A stretch of DNA of 64,000 nt. Source: Symsagittifera roscoffensis (taxonomy: Eukaryota; Xenacoelomorpha; Acoela; Convolutidae). The stretch covers positions 14,585,018-14,649,017 of the forward strand of contig NC_087067.1 of NCBI RefSeq assembly GCF_963678635.1, written 5' to 3'. Positions 26,602-37,454 of the stretch are shown piece after piece. The notes under the pieces were generated by a model that had not been told where the DNA came from, did no database searches, and saw only the letters and a list, made by a program, of their open reading frames with translations. The translations under genes were made by a program, and so were the position numbers. Each line of letters opens with the position of its first letter. Within the stretch, counting starts at the first letter, position 1.

Positions 26602-27160
26602 CTACTGGTATCAGGGCAAAACCCTGAATGTTCCGACTGCTTTTAAGGTTTATGGAGCAGTAATAACATTAAAAAATTGAATGAAATCAATCAAAATGAA
26701 AAAAAATTCTAAAATTTGAATTTTTCTTAATGAAAATCATCTCCCCACACGCCATATAAAATACAAAAGGACGCATTTTGCTCCTTGTAACATTTCAATT
26801 AAGGCAAATAAGCTTCATTCAATTAATACAGAACGATTTCTAGGACGGATTAACTCTCCGCTTACGCGTTAATAGCGCGAAATATATAGCGCGTTAATTG
26901 TACCGAATTGGCCAAAATGGCAATCTTTAAGCCCCCATAACTTTATGAAACTTGCATAATAACTTTTGATTGATATAAAAAAATTTTGTCAAAAATGGCC
27001 AGTTAAAATGTCGAAAAGAATAAGTTTCGACAAGAATAACTTTCGATTGATATAAAAAAAATATCGTCAAAAATGGCCAGTTAAAATGTCGAAATTTGTC
27101 TGAAGAAAAAAAACCCACCCGAGCACAAATATTCCGTTACTTTCGTATCGAAAGTCCAAA
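26602..27160 (+). mobile_element. Terminal-hairpin repeat family, copy 1
   Basis: Non-coding ~530-560-bp repeat. The 5' end has a short hairpin (here CAGGGCAAAACCCTG, degraded loop) followed by TGTTCCGACTGC. The interior holds 'ccacacgccatataaa', 'aaaagga', 'gctccttgtaaca' and 'cgcttacgcgttaat'. The 3' end has the hairpin ACTTTCGTATCGAAAGT (27,139-27,155). No target duplication, A-tail or pol III box is obvious. Four near-complete copies and at least two fragments lie in this window, so it must be numerous in the genome. Confidence 0.8.
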
Positions 27161-27164
27161 AAAG

Positions 27165-27692
27165 TCTGCTCGTATCAGGGCGAAACCCGAGTGTTCCGAC
27201 TGCATTTTAAGATTTATGGAGCCTTAATAAAATTCAAAAATTAAATGAAATAAAGCAAACGAAAACTTTTTTATTCAAAATTTTGAAATTTTTCATGATA
27301 ATCTTCGCCCCACACGCCATATAAAGTACAAAAGGATAAATTTTGCTCCTTGTAACAAATAATTATGGCGAATCAGCTTCTTTCAACCAATATGGACGAT
27401 TTCTAAGACGGATTGACTCTACGCTTACGCGTTAATAGCGTGAAATATATCGCGCGTTAATTATACCAAATTAGCCAAAATAGCAATCTTTAAAACCCCG
27501 TAAGTTAACAAACAAATTGTTAGAAGGTGAAATATCTTTTCAAATTTGAGCTCAGGCCAACAGTACTTTTCGAATGATATTTTAAAAAAATTCCGTCAAA
27601 AATGGGTAGTAAAAAAGTCGAAATTTGTCTGAAGAAAAAAAAACCTGAGCACAAAGATTCCGTTTCTTTCGTATCGAAAGTCGGAACAACAA
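27165..27692 (+). mobile_element. Terminal-hairpin repeat family, copy 2
   Basis: Begins within a few bases of the end of copy 1, giving a head-to-tail dimer. 5' hairpin region CAGGGCGAAACCCGAG, 3' hairpin CTTTCGTATCGAAAG followed by TCGGAACAA. Internal landmarks are in the same order as in copy 1. Confidence 0.8.
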
Positions 27693-27942
27693 TAACAAGT
27701 AGTGCGGATGATTTTTTTAAAATTGATGCTTAATGTCCGTATCTTGTGCGTCTTCTGGATATCTTATTGTTATGTGGTCAAAGAGATGATTTTTTGATAA
27801 TTTGTTTTTGTGTGCAGTAAAAACTGTTACAAATTTACGCGATGACGCGTTACTGCTCAGTGTTTCTTCGATTATATATATCATGAATATTTTTTTACAA
27901 GTATTTACATATAGATGCAAAAGTAGTCTTGAGGGGCGGATG

Positions 27943-28348
27943 CAGGGGTGGATCCAGGAATTTCCCGAGGCGAGAGGTGATGAATTTTCAAAAATTTTTG
28001 AAAACTTAATTTTGACGACCTTTTTTTTAGGTCGACCAAACTGATTTTCCGAGCTTTGGTAGGGCACTAAAAAGACGCTGTTTTTGCCAAACTTTCTCGG
28101 CCTCAGGCAAATTTTTGAAAAAACAGGTCAAAAAGCCGTTTTTGGGCTCTTTTTGGAAATTTTTGACAAAAAAATCGCCTTTTTTTGGCGCGCACCCCCT
28201 CTCAAAGTTAATATATATTGGCGCCAAAGGCGCCTTCAGAAAAATTTGATGGGTCGGTCGGCTAAAAATGGATTTCTTAAAAAGTACCGAAGGGGGGACC
28301 CTTTGGGTCGGCAGGGTTCGAAACCCTGAAGGAGAAGGAACGTCCCTG
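27943..28348. mobile_element. hAT-like non-autonomous element or SINE-like repeat
   Basis: Left end CAGGGGTGGATCCAGGAATT is close to a common hAT-type terminus (CAGGGGCGGAT...). The right end in reverse complement begins CAGGGACGTTCC, sharing CAGGG. No 8-bp target duplication was found. Near the right end GGGTTCGAAACCC is a perfect pol III B-box, so a tRNA-derived origin is an alternative. Open frames on both strands across it are simple translations of the repeat. Confidence 0.5.
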
Positions 28349-28379
28349 AGTTTTTTTATCTTTATATCTTTATACATAC

Positions 28380-30470
28380 TTTTTTCAACCAGTTTTCTTG
28401 AGCCAACTAGCCATGCATTATAAATTTTTTTCCTTTATTATTTATAAATCGAAAGATTACTTACATGGTTGCGAGTTGTTTCAGTTGTGGACTCGATCAG
28501 AAAAGCACTTGCTCAATTTATTTTTAGCTTGATTTTTTGTTCGCACAACAAAAACGACAGAATAAAAATGCGGCGAGCTAGTTTTTGTGCTCAAACTGTA
28601 CTGCAAAATCTATTGGTTTATTCAATTAGATGCGGGTCTATATAAAAAATTACGTCAGATCCACCTGACCATTCGTCATTTTGTCTTTAATTGCATACAT
28701 ACCATAAATACCAATTTTTTACTTATTTGCATGTACATCTTTGAGAAAACTCAAAAAATGCATGACTTCTGTGTAACAATCAAAGCGTAACCGTTTAACT
28801 ATGCTCACTTTGGTCTGAATAAAATCATGCTTTTTAACTAATTTGATACAGGACCTACAGTAAGACAATAACAAAAACACGGCACTTTTTCATTGGCAAA
28901 ATATTGTTATTGTTCAACGAAGGGTATATCAAATACGCAGAAAAAGTTGTAGAAAACCATAGCCAAATCATCAAATCATAGAATGATATCATGCCTATAT
29001 CAGACGAGCAACTAACTCTAAAAGATTTCATGAGACTCGAAAGAAAACTAATTTTTTCATCCTCTCCTCGAGTCATTTTGACCTTTCATCGCCGAATTCA
29101 AATTTAAAAAATGAGCCTAGGAATCTATCAGCTAATTGCGAGTCAGTTTTCTGAATTATATGAAAGAAAGTTAGAGCGTCAATTCAGCATTTTGAGAAAT
29201 TTTTGGCGTAGTTTTTGGTTAAACTTCAAAATAAGAAAAAACAAAAAGTGAGAAAATAAACAAAAAGTGAGTACCAATCACATGGCACTCGTCCGGATTT
29301 TAGTAAGATTTGAAATTGTTTCGAATTTATGGATCATGATATATTTGAAGAGCAGAAATTTCGCAAAAAAAAGGTTCTCAAAAATTCAAAAACGTACAGG
29401 CTGCAAAGTTAAATGCGATAAATATTTCGCTCGCCAACTTTTCTTGCAAAAGGAAAGCAATTTTCATGCTATTTGCGAGACAAATTTAAAATATGTTCAA
29501 TTTTTAAGCATTAAAAGAATTTGAGGTTAAAAAACTTAAGAATCTCAGAGCCTACAAAATTATCAGCCAATCAACACTCAAACAATCGATTTTTATGCCA
29601 GAACTATGGAGCGCTGGATCAGTATAAGACAAGTCTACAGCATAATTAAAGTGTGACCAAAAACATCATTTGATTGTCAATCCGTCTATATTTTGCCGGA
29701 TAGGTAGTTGCTAAAACTTTCAAAAAGGTTCGATAGGTTCGTACAATCTTTCAGTCTTCTCTCAATTTTTAAATTTAACCTATTTTTGGGCGTCTCTAAA
29801 GATCAAATGAAACCATGGTAAAAGCAAGGTTTAGGTTGATATTCAATAACGATTCAAATTGATTTAAAAGCTGTAAAATCCGCAAAATTGATCAATTTGA
29901 AAATTGTTTCATAATATATCAAAATTGGTTCTTTTAAAATTTTTTATTAATTAATAGATCGAATTTATTTATTCAAAAAGAGGGGATATAAAACAAGAGT
30001 GAGCACTGTTCGGATTACAAATGTCCGGTTCCATTGAATTTTTGAAGTTTTAGATTTTTTTGAAATCAGTTTGATGAGTTTGTGCTAGTTGAGTTTGTAT
30101 TAGCTCTTCCGATAAAAATTGCAGATGCGGTTGTAGAATTCTGATTTATTGCCAAATTGAAGATTCAGGATAAATGAGTAAATGAACGCAAACAGGATGG
30201 TGTTGGCATAGTTGGATCGTAAGGTTCACAGTAATGAACGCCGAGACCATTTAGTAAGAAGCTAAAAAAGATATTGATTTAAAGTCCGGAGTGGCTTTCT
30301 CAGGGAGTTATTTTCGTTAAAGTACACCGTCTGTTCGTCGCGCTATCTTGTTTTTGGCCGGATAGGTTCGTGCAAATTCTGACTCTAATCCTAATCTTAC
30401 TCTTATATCTCCTAGTCTCATTAGATCTAGAATATTCTGGTACTATTGCGAGGCTTAGAATCCAGAAGTA
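28380..30470. other. No feature recognised
   Basis: AT-rich sequence with only short, uninformative open frames (for example 29,267-29,524 plus). The right part could contain the 3' LTR of the minus-strand Gypsy remnant that starts at 31.5 kb, but I could not find the matching 5' LTR to prove it. Confidence 0.4.
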
Positions 30471-30502
30471 GAACTTAGGAAGAACAACTGTTTCCTAAGT
30501 TC
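30471..30502. repeat. Perfect 11-bp inverted repeat
   Basis: GAACTTAGGAA (30,471-30,481) and TTCCTAAGTTC (30,492-30,502) with a 10-base loop. It could be a structural element in the LTR or 3' flank of the Gypsy remnant to the right. Confidence 0.55.
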
Positions 30503-31529
30503 AAATTATTTTTCTATGTCTGAAATTATAAATAGTTTCAGCCTTATATTATTTTGTAAGTGTTAGTCATTGATCATTATTGGTTAGTTGTAAGTAGTTT
30601 ACAGAGATAGTACACCAAAAATAAACTTGGTTATAAATGCTTGTTTTAGATTGGTTCCACCCATCTGGCGTTTAGAGAGCTTAAATGTTTTCTAAGTTCT
30701 TTTATTGTGAAGGATGGATGGAGAAACTTTTTTCGAGTAGATTCTTAAAAGGTGTTGAAGAGAGACCGTTGCTCGTATTGTGGAAGTAGTCGTTCTTTAG
30801 AGAGACAAGATGAAAAAAATGCCCATGTTGTGGGAATAGATTGCTTGCATCGTAGTTGCTTTGAGTAATCGTGCCAAGGGTGCAGATAATTTTAATGACG
30901 AGTCGTTTTTGTTAAATAGAGTGAGGCTACGTGCATTCTCAACTGTTCCTTGAGTAACAAGATAAGGTTTGACTTCTCTGAGTGAAGCCACAAGTGACTA
31001 TGATCTGTATATCTGAGTTCAAAATCAAGTTGACCATCGTTTTTGTTCAATAGGTACCTTTGCTGCGATACTGACTCCATGCTTTATATTTTGTGTGTGT
31101 TGTGACTGCTGCAAGCAAAACCAGTAGATTTGTCATTCCATAGTCGGAATGTCGTCGAGTTTTCATCTTCCTTTTGCTGCTCGTTTCTTGGCTCTGAGAA
31201 ATTTTAATTTGACATATACCTTTTTAGTGTTGTCAGTTTTAGTTATGATTTTTATAAAAGTATTTTCTTAAAAGCGTTTTTATTAGTTCGGTTATTTTGA
31301 AGCGTTGCTCACCTTAGAGCTACTTTTAATGAAATTAGTGGATATTATAAATGATTTGAAAAAGCGTGCAGGAATCAAGTGGGAGGCTATTAAAATTTTA
31401 CTTTCCTGAATATTTTTGGGTGAGGAAAAAAATTTTTTGTAATCTTTCCTTGCCTGATTTCTAACTCAAAATGATTGACATTGTTGTGATTTTTCATTTA
31501 TTTCAGGCGGTATTATTTTGTCTTGTAAT
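30503..31529. other. Possible 3' end of the minus-strand Gypsy remnant
   Basis: Downstream of the integrase tail on the minus strand. Two overlapping minus frames (30,797-30,991 and 30,892-31,080) have normal composition but no motif. This should hold the end of pol, any third ORF and the 3' LTR; none can be proved. Confidence 0.35.
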
Positions 31530-33050
31530 TTGCGGTTTGTTTTTTAATCTTTAGTTGATGTTTGAAAAAATTTTCTGATATATTTTTTCTTTAATGAATA
31601 AGGGGCTGCGGAATAGTATTTGAGATTTTTAGGAGTTTCAACAAAGTATAGTCCTGTAAAAGAGTAAAATTGTGTTAGATCGCGAGGAGCGCATTCTTTG
31701 AGGTACTATGGTAAAAAAATCAAATGTTGTGCATTTTTCTTTTTTTTGATCAGTTAGTTTGTAAAATATATCGGTGGGATTTTCAATAAATTGTTATGGT
31801 CCTTTTCAAGTAGGCTGCAAACATTTCGAGATTCTAGTTTGTATCGTACAATTTGATATTTATACAAATGTTCTTTTATTTAGATCCTAAGTTGGTGTAA
31901 AACTTGGAGATAATTGTCAATGAATATTCTGTCTTTGTAGCAAATTATTTTGTGTATTTCTTTGCAATTTTTTGATAAGTTTTAGTGTATTTTTCCTCGA
32001 TTTAAAATTTACTTAGTGTGGTTATCGGATTTGAGTTTTAATAATTGTGGGTGATGAAAATGATCATTTTATTTTGAGTATGAAGTGGTAAGTTGTAGCA
32101 AAATGAGTCTTTTCTTGGTTGACAGTGTTCTTGTGCATTTTTGATGAGTTTGCTGTGAACATTATTGGTTTTCGTGGTTTTTGGTTTAAAACCATTTCGT
32201 TCGGTGATAATCCAAAAGTAAATGTGATTTGATAGTTATATGCTAATGGGAAAAATTTTACGTCTGTTGATCACTCAGTGTAATTTTATCGTCTTCGTTA
32301 ATTACACATCCGAGGTGTTCTTGTAATGAGCGCTTCATTCCTTCATTATTTCCATTTGTCCTTGAGCATGGGAGTTTCAAGGTTTGGGTTTGATTTTATA
32401 TAAGTGAAATAATGCGATTATTTCGATGTTTATAATTTCTGTTCCATTGTCTGTAACAAGGATTTCGGGTAGTCCTAAGGTTGATGTCCACTGTTTGTAG
32501 AGTTTCGTATATGCAAAATAGGCGTTACAATGTGGTACAGGATTTTATGCTACATGATGTGTAAATGCATTGACAATGACCATTATGTAAGAGTTTCCTT
32601 CTGAAGAAGGTGATACAGGACATTCTGTGTCAAATGAAATTATGTGATTAAAATCTAAGCTATGTCTTTTAAAATTGTGTTTTTCTTTGATTTGTTTTTG
32701 GTGTAGAAAATATTTTTTAAGTGACAGGAAATACAATCGCTGCAAAGTACTTTAGTTCATATTGATCCATTTGGAAAGTTGAAGTTTTGTGCGAATAAGT
32801 GACACAATTTTTGCTCCTATAAATCCTTTTGTATTTAAGGAGTGTGACGCATGAAATTTTATTAAGACGAAACTTAATAGTAGAGAGGATAATTTTATGT
32901 CGGGTTGAAGATGTTCTAGTATAATGGTGTTTTTTATTGTCAAAAATCTCCGAGTTTTGTCTTGTTTCCTAACGTAGTTATTTCGCTTTTGTTGGCTTAG
33001 GTTTGTTTTTACGCAAAGATTACATCTGGCGAATAAAAGGGTCAAGTTTT
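31530..33050 (-). pseudogene. Ty3/Gypsy integrase remnant, second copy
   Basis: Minus strand, several frames. HHCC zinc module: FHASHSLNTKGF (about 32,840) and, in another frame, CSDCISC (about 32,735). Catalytic core: FDTECPVSPSSEGNSYI (first Asp, about 32,630), then GLPEILVTDNGTEIIN (second Asp, about 32,470), then SHAQGQMEIMKE (third catalytic Glu region, about 32,365). The typical C-terminal tail KECAPRDLTQFYSFTGL is near 31,680. Stops and frameshifts throughout show it is inactive. The order matches a full pol 3' half; the RT-RNase H that should precede it is absent within 500 bp. Confidence 0.85.
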
Positions 33051-33689
33051 GATCTATACTAAGTAGGCCAGCTTTAAGTTAATTGTGCATGGACAGGAGA
33101 TATTTTAAAATTCCTGATTCGGTACAGTTATATGGTCTTTTCTTGTAAATCAAATATTATATTACTGGAGTATTTTTTGTTTGTATCGAGAAATCCCAGT
33201 ACACTTATTGTATCGATTAGATCTTCTGTTTCTATGAGTGGAAAATTTTTATTACGTTTTGCGGTTTGTTTACTTGTTTATGATTTTGTAATATTTTCAC
33301 TCCAAGATGATTATAGAATAGGTTTAAATGTTTTGTTTTCTAATAAATCTACTTCGTAATGGTTGGTTGTTCTGGCAATCTAAAGTAAAGTGGAAAGTGT
33401 TTTATATGATTTATTTGTTAAGTGTCACAATCTAATTTAACCGTATTTTTATTCTAGTCGTGAAGATGTTTTGTCAAGGTAAATATCTATGTAAATTATG
33501 TAAGCACTATTAATCCGAGATCTCTGGCATACAAATTTTCGGTTAAGCAGCTGATGAAATCAGTCTGCCAGATGTCTACGGTATGAAACAGCGAAACAAA
33601 TATTTAAAAGAAAAAGTCAAGCAATAATTTATTTATTCTGGAATTACAAAAAATTTATAACTCGAAAATCACGAAAAGGAAAAAAGCTA

Positions 33690-34112
33690 ACATAAATCGA
33701 TCTGACAACAAAACCAGAGGATATTCTGGACACGTTCCAGAATCGCAATTTGTCCCCAACCATGTCCTGAAAAGGGGGCGCAGAGAGTAGCAGATGACCT
33801 CAGAAGCGGAAGCCAACCAGCAGGGGGAAAAAAATTCGAAACACCGTCGGCTACGTCAGACGACTCGAGCGCCAAAGATGTAGGGGTCAGGAGAAATTCT
33901 AAACAGACAAAGAATAAAGAACCAAAACGGTTCGAAGACAATGAAACATTCATTACGTGAGGTATCGGAGAAAAAATTAACCGGGCGGATTACTGAAAGC
34001 AGCTCTACAAGAGTATCGGCGACGGCTCACACACTTCGAAACAAGGAACGACAGGCTGCTAGAGACAAGACTGGGACTACTAGATCGACATTTGAACGAC
34101 GAAAATTCGGCT
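33690..34112 (+). pseudogene. Gypsy pol C-terminal tail fragment (matches 42,893-43,327)
   Basis: Same-orientation copy of the tail at 42,893-43,327: shared 'cagatgacctcagaagcgg', 'aagccaaccagcaggg' and 'agcagctctacaagagtat'. In the frame where it can be read it gives KEPKRF, a basic tail of the sort that ends Gypsy pol. It stops just before the LINE leader. So either a second, mostly deleted Gypsy copy lay here, or the LINE inserted in or near one. Confidence 0.65.
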
Positions 34113-34184
34113 ATGCTATCCTGAACGAATTTCGCGCTGGGATTATACGGCGTAGGGGCGCATCCCCAGGTTGGTAGACGGGGG

Positions 34185-35304
34185 AGCCCTCCCTGGTTGG
34201 TTGCACCGAATAATACAGAACGAGATGCCTTGGACCAACGTAGCCTAGGAGAAGGAAATCTCTGATTCCAAAACCCGGGCAGATAGAGCTCGTGAATCAT
34301 GGTCGGCAGTCCGTCTAGGAGAGGAAAAAGTTCGAATAAGAAACCAGCCCTTCGACCTGCTTGGACTGAGTGAGACGAGATGGCTGCAAGACGGACAGTC
34401 TAGACTGGCTACAACAGAGCTCTTTTTATACTCAGGAAGACGATGAGGCAGCGCACACAGAAGGCGTAGCATTCATGCTTTCAAAGACAGCACAGAAAGC
34501 TCTTTTAGGATGGGAAGCACATGGACCCAGAATAATTACAGCAAGTTTTCGGACAAAAAAAAGAAGAATATCCCAATGAAAGTGATTCAGTGCTACGCAC
34601 CCACAAAGGACCATGAAGAAGAATCCAAAGATCAATTTTACGACAGACTTCAGGCCGACCAAGATAATCTGATAAACAAAGATGTGAACGTTTTGATGGG
34701 AGATTTCAACGAAAAGATGGGATCAGACAATAGAGGGTATGAGGAAGTCATGGGGCAGCATGCTCTCCGAGAGATGAAAATGAACGGGGAGAGATTTGCG
34801 AACCTTTATGAACTGAACAACCTCGTCATCGGTTGCAGCTTTTTTGCCCACAAGAGGATACAGAAAGCCACCTGGGCATCGCCCGACCATGTCACTGAAA
34901 ATCAAATTGACCGTATTTGTGTCTCCAAGAAGTTCAGACGGTCTCTTCAAGACGTGCAAGTAAGAAAAGGAGCAGATGCAGCAACAGACCATCACCTGAC
35001 TGCGAGACTCAAGCTGAGACTGAAGAGAACTGACACAAAATCAGCAGGCAGGGTGTAGTACAACCTTAGCCTACTGAGGGACCAGCAGATCCATGCAGCC
35101 TCCATACTGATCATGAAGAATAGATTCCAGGTACTACAAGAGATGATAATAAAAGACACAGACGCACATGACATCTGGCATGGAACAAGAGAAGCCATCA
35201 TGGAAAAATGCAAAGAAATACTTGGACCAAAGAAACACAAACATAAAGACTGGATCTCGGTAGGCACACTTCAGAAGATTCAAGTGACAGAAGACAAGAA
35301 GGAA
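34185..35304 (+). pseudogene. LINE endonuclease region (CFDP2/RTE-like clade)
   Basis: Apurinic-endonuclease domain of a non-LTR retrotransposon. Words in order: LLGLSETRW (frame-shifted start, ~34,355), HTEGVAFMLSKTAQKAL (34,455-34,505), IITASFRTKKRR, then in the next frame VIQCYAPTKDHEEES (34,583), MGDFNEKMG with the catalytic Asp-Asn pair (34,696), ATWASP, ENQIDRICVSKKFRRSLQDV, TDHHLTARLKLRLKR (catalytic Asp-His, 34,989). A frameshift falls in the A-rich run at ~34,553 and a stop at 35,056; the frame then continues to KKE at 35,304, where a 909-bp insertion interrupts it. The RT resumes at 36,214. Close in style to 'craniofacial development protein 2-like' retroelement ORFs, which derive from RTE-type LINEs. 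Confidence 0.88.
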
Positions 35305-35689
35305 CCCGGGTCGAGATCCCGATCAAAAACCGCTCAAGATTTGAGCGGTTTGAGCGGTTTTCCAGCAAGATTTGAGCGGTTTGAGCGGTTTGGGCGGTTC
35401 GGGCGGTTTTTTTGGAAAAACCGCTCAAACCGTTCAAATATTGCTTAAAAACCGCTCAAAAACCGCTCATTTCTTGCGGTGATTTTTGAACGGTTTTTCA
35501 AGCAAGATTTGAGCGGTTTTTGAGCGGTTTTTGAGCGGCCTTCCCGGGTCAAGGTCCCAGACTCAACGTTTCTCTTCTCTGCAAAACTCGAACGAACACG
35601 TTCATCCAGGGGCGACCAATATGTAGTAATTTTCCAAAAAGTGCCCAAAAACAACATTTTTGAACAGCTCTTCACGTCAACAAACCCAA

Positions 35690-35812
35690 CCCCTCCCCCC
35701 GCCCCAACTTACCCCCCTCCCCCCGCCAACGTACTCCCTCCCCCCAACGTACCCCTCAACGTATCCAACATCCAACAAACCCCCCCACCAACGTACCCCC
35801 CCAACAATTTTG
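35690..35812. repeat. C-rich low-complexity tract
   Basis: Irregular repeats of CCCCCAACGTA and CCCCTCCCCCC inside the foldback element. The predicted proline-rich or glycine-rich translations across it are artefacts of composition. Confidence 0.8.
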
Positions 35813-35915
35813 TAGAGACTGACAATAAAAATCCTGACAGTATATTTGTTGTGCATGTCTAAAACATTGAACATATTCAGTAGAACAAATACAGCGGATA
35901 TTAAGCTTCCAGCAA

Positions 35916-35988
35916 GTCCGCATAGACTAACGGATAAGGCGGCTGACTTCGAATCAGAAGATTGCGGGTTCGTATTTCTCTGTGATCG
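35916..35988 (+). tRNA. tRNA-Arg(UCG)-like pseudogene
   Basis: Exactly 73 bases with A-box-like GACTAACGGATAAGG, an anticodon arm CTGA-CTTCGAA-TCAG (loop CTTCGAA gives anticodon TCG, Arg) and GCGGGTTCG beginning the T arm. The T stem and acceptor stem have several mismatches (TTTCTC where a CCCGC-type arm is needed), so it is probably not functional. It lies inside the foldback element, either as its pol III promoter or as a captured tRNA. No intron, and no encoded CCA is needed. Confidence 0.65.
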
Positions 35989-36213
35989 ACTTTTTATTAT
36001 TAAATCTTGCGCCGTTTTTGAGCGGTTTTTTTAGATAAACCGCTCAAAACCGTTCAAATCTTGCGCGGTTTTTGAGCGATTTTTTTTAGATAAACCGTTC
36101 AAAAACCGCTTAAACCGCTCATTTTGAAGCAAGATTTTGAGCGTAATTGTATAAGAAAACCGCTCAAACTGATCAAATCTTGCTTCAAATTAGGTGAAAA
36201 ATCTCGACTCGGG

Positions 36214-36967
36214 AAGTAGTCAACTCCTACCGGTCACGAGTAAGCAAAGCGGCAGCTCAAGCAGAGTACACAGAAGCACACAAGGAAATGGAAGAGAGCG
36301 TGAACAAAGATATGCGTGATTGCATCGAGAGCCTGGCAGAGGAAGCAGAACAAGCAGCATACAACGGAAACATGAAAAAGCTCTACGACACGACCAAGAA
36401 ACCGGCAATTATAGTAAACCGGAACGACCAGTGAAGAACAAGCAAGGAAAGACCATCACAGATACGGAAGAACAGGTAGGAAGATGGGCAGAACACTTCG
36501 ATGAGCTCCTCAATAGACCCGCACCAGAGAACCCTCCGAACATCGCAGAGGCAGAAACTGACATTGAGGTATACTGCGACAAATACAACAAAGGAAGAAA
36601 TAAGACGCGCCATTAAGAGGATTAAAACGGAGAGGCAGCAGGTCCAGGCGGAAATCCACCATAAGCTATCACGGCGGATTTCCACCAGAAGCTATCAAGG
36701 TGGACGCAGAGTCCAGAGCCAACATGTTTCTACCGCTCATTGGGTAGATTTGGGACCAGGAAAATGCGCCGGCAAGTTGCCACGCTCCACATCATGTACT
36801 GGTTAAGTATTGACCAGGTTGCCACGCTGCGCATCATCGTCGAGCAATCCCTCGAGTGGAACTCCTCGCTGTATGTAAACTTTGTGGAATTCCTCAAGAC
36901 GTTTGACCGTGACACCTTGCGGAATCTTCTCCGGCACTACGGAATCTCAGTCAAACTTTCCGTCTAG
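36214..36967 (+). pseudogene. LINE reverse transcriptase N-terminal part, resumed after insertion
   Basis: Continues the LINE interrupted at 35,304: AEYTEAHKEMEESVNKDMR, then KPERPVKNKQGKTITDTEEQ and WAEHFDELLNRPAP (36,421-36,530), then KEEIRRAIKRIK in a third frame, then palm motif A region NFVEFLKTFDRDTL (36,880-36,920). The first catalytic Asp of motif A (VDF) is Glu here. Several frameshifts, a short internal deletion-duplication near 36,760-36,830, and an end at GISVKLSV-stop show it is truncated. The rest of the RT (Y-x-D-D) is missing; the 70-bp array follows directly. Confidence 0.85.
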
Positions 36968-36970
36968 GCA

Positions 36971-37390
36971 TTCCGTCTAGGAGAAGTAAATCTCTGATTC
37001 CAAAACCCGGGCAGACGGAGCTTGTAAACTTTGGTTGGCATTCCGTCTAGGAGAAGCAAATCTCTGTTTTCAAAACCCGGGCAGATGGAGCTCGTAAACC
37101 TTGGTTGGAATTCCGTCTAGGAGAAGCAAATCTCTGATTCCAAAACCCGGGCAGATGGAGCTCGTAAACCTTGGTTGGCATTCCGTCTAGGAGAAGCAAA
37201 TCTCTGATTTCAAAATCCGGGCAGATGGAGCTCAAAAACCTTGGTTGGCATTCCGTCTAGGAGAAGCAAATCTCTGATTCCAAAACCCGGGCAGACGGAG
37301 CTCGTAAACCTCGGTTGGCATTCCGTCTAGGAGAAGTAAATCTCTGATTCCAAAACCCGGGCAGACGGAGCTTGTAAACTTTGGTTGGCA
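36971..37390 (+). repeat. Six tandem 70-bp units related to the LINE leader
   Basis: TTCCGTCTAGGAGAAG occurs at 36,971, 37,041, 37,111, 37,181, 37,251 and 37,321, exactly 70 bases apart. Units differ by one to six bases. One full unit and the start of a second occur in the LINE leader at 34,225-34,330, just before its endonuclease frame. So the array is probably promoter-type monomers of a LINE 5' UTR, or a tail repeat of the truncated copy. Confidence 0.95.
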
Positions 37391-37415
37391 TTCCTCCAAT
37401 GAAGCGCGAAAGAAA

Positions 37416-37450
37416 TTAGTTTCTAGACTTTTTCTCTCATTAGAAACTAA
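37416..37450. repeat. 10-bp perfect stem at the start of the Gypsy element
   Basis: TTAGTTTCTA (37,416-37,425) and TAGAAACTAA (37,441-37,450) flank a pyrimidine-rich 15-base loop, just upstream of the gag-like region. Confidence 0.55.
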
Positions 37451-37454
37451 GAGA

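Larger units (their letters stand above)
35305..36213. mobile_element. 909-bp foldback element inserted in the LINE
   Basis: The LINE reading frame breaks exactly at 35,304 (KKE) and resumes at 36,214-36,216 (VVNSYRSR), so the block is an insertion. Ends are inverted: CCCGGGTCGAGAT at left, reverse complement CCCGAGTCGAGAT at right (12 of 13). Next to each end is an array of TTTGAGCGGTTT and its inverse AAACCGCTCAAA (35,330-35,545 and 36,010-36,190), which can fold back. The middle has a third copy of the terminus in direct orientation (CCCGGGTCAAGGTCCC, 35,547), a C-rich run of CCCCAACGTA units (35,690-35,810) and a tRNA-Arg-like gene. A 3-base GAA at both edges could be the target duplication. 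No transposase. Confidence 0.75.

Noticed and set aside
27717-28377. Overlapping 80-116-codon frames on both strands
   Set aside because: They are translations of a repeat with transposon-like ends; frames on both strands and no domain argue against a gene.
35641-35874. Proline-rich (plus) and glycine/tyrosine-rich (minus) open frames
   Set aside because: Produced by the C-rich low-complexity tract within the foldback element.
36971-37390. CRISPR-like array
   Set aside because: The 70-bp units are contiguous with no unique spacers, in a eukaryotic genome, and match the LINE leader.
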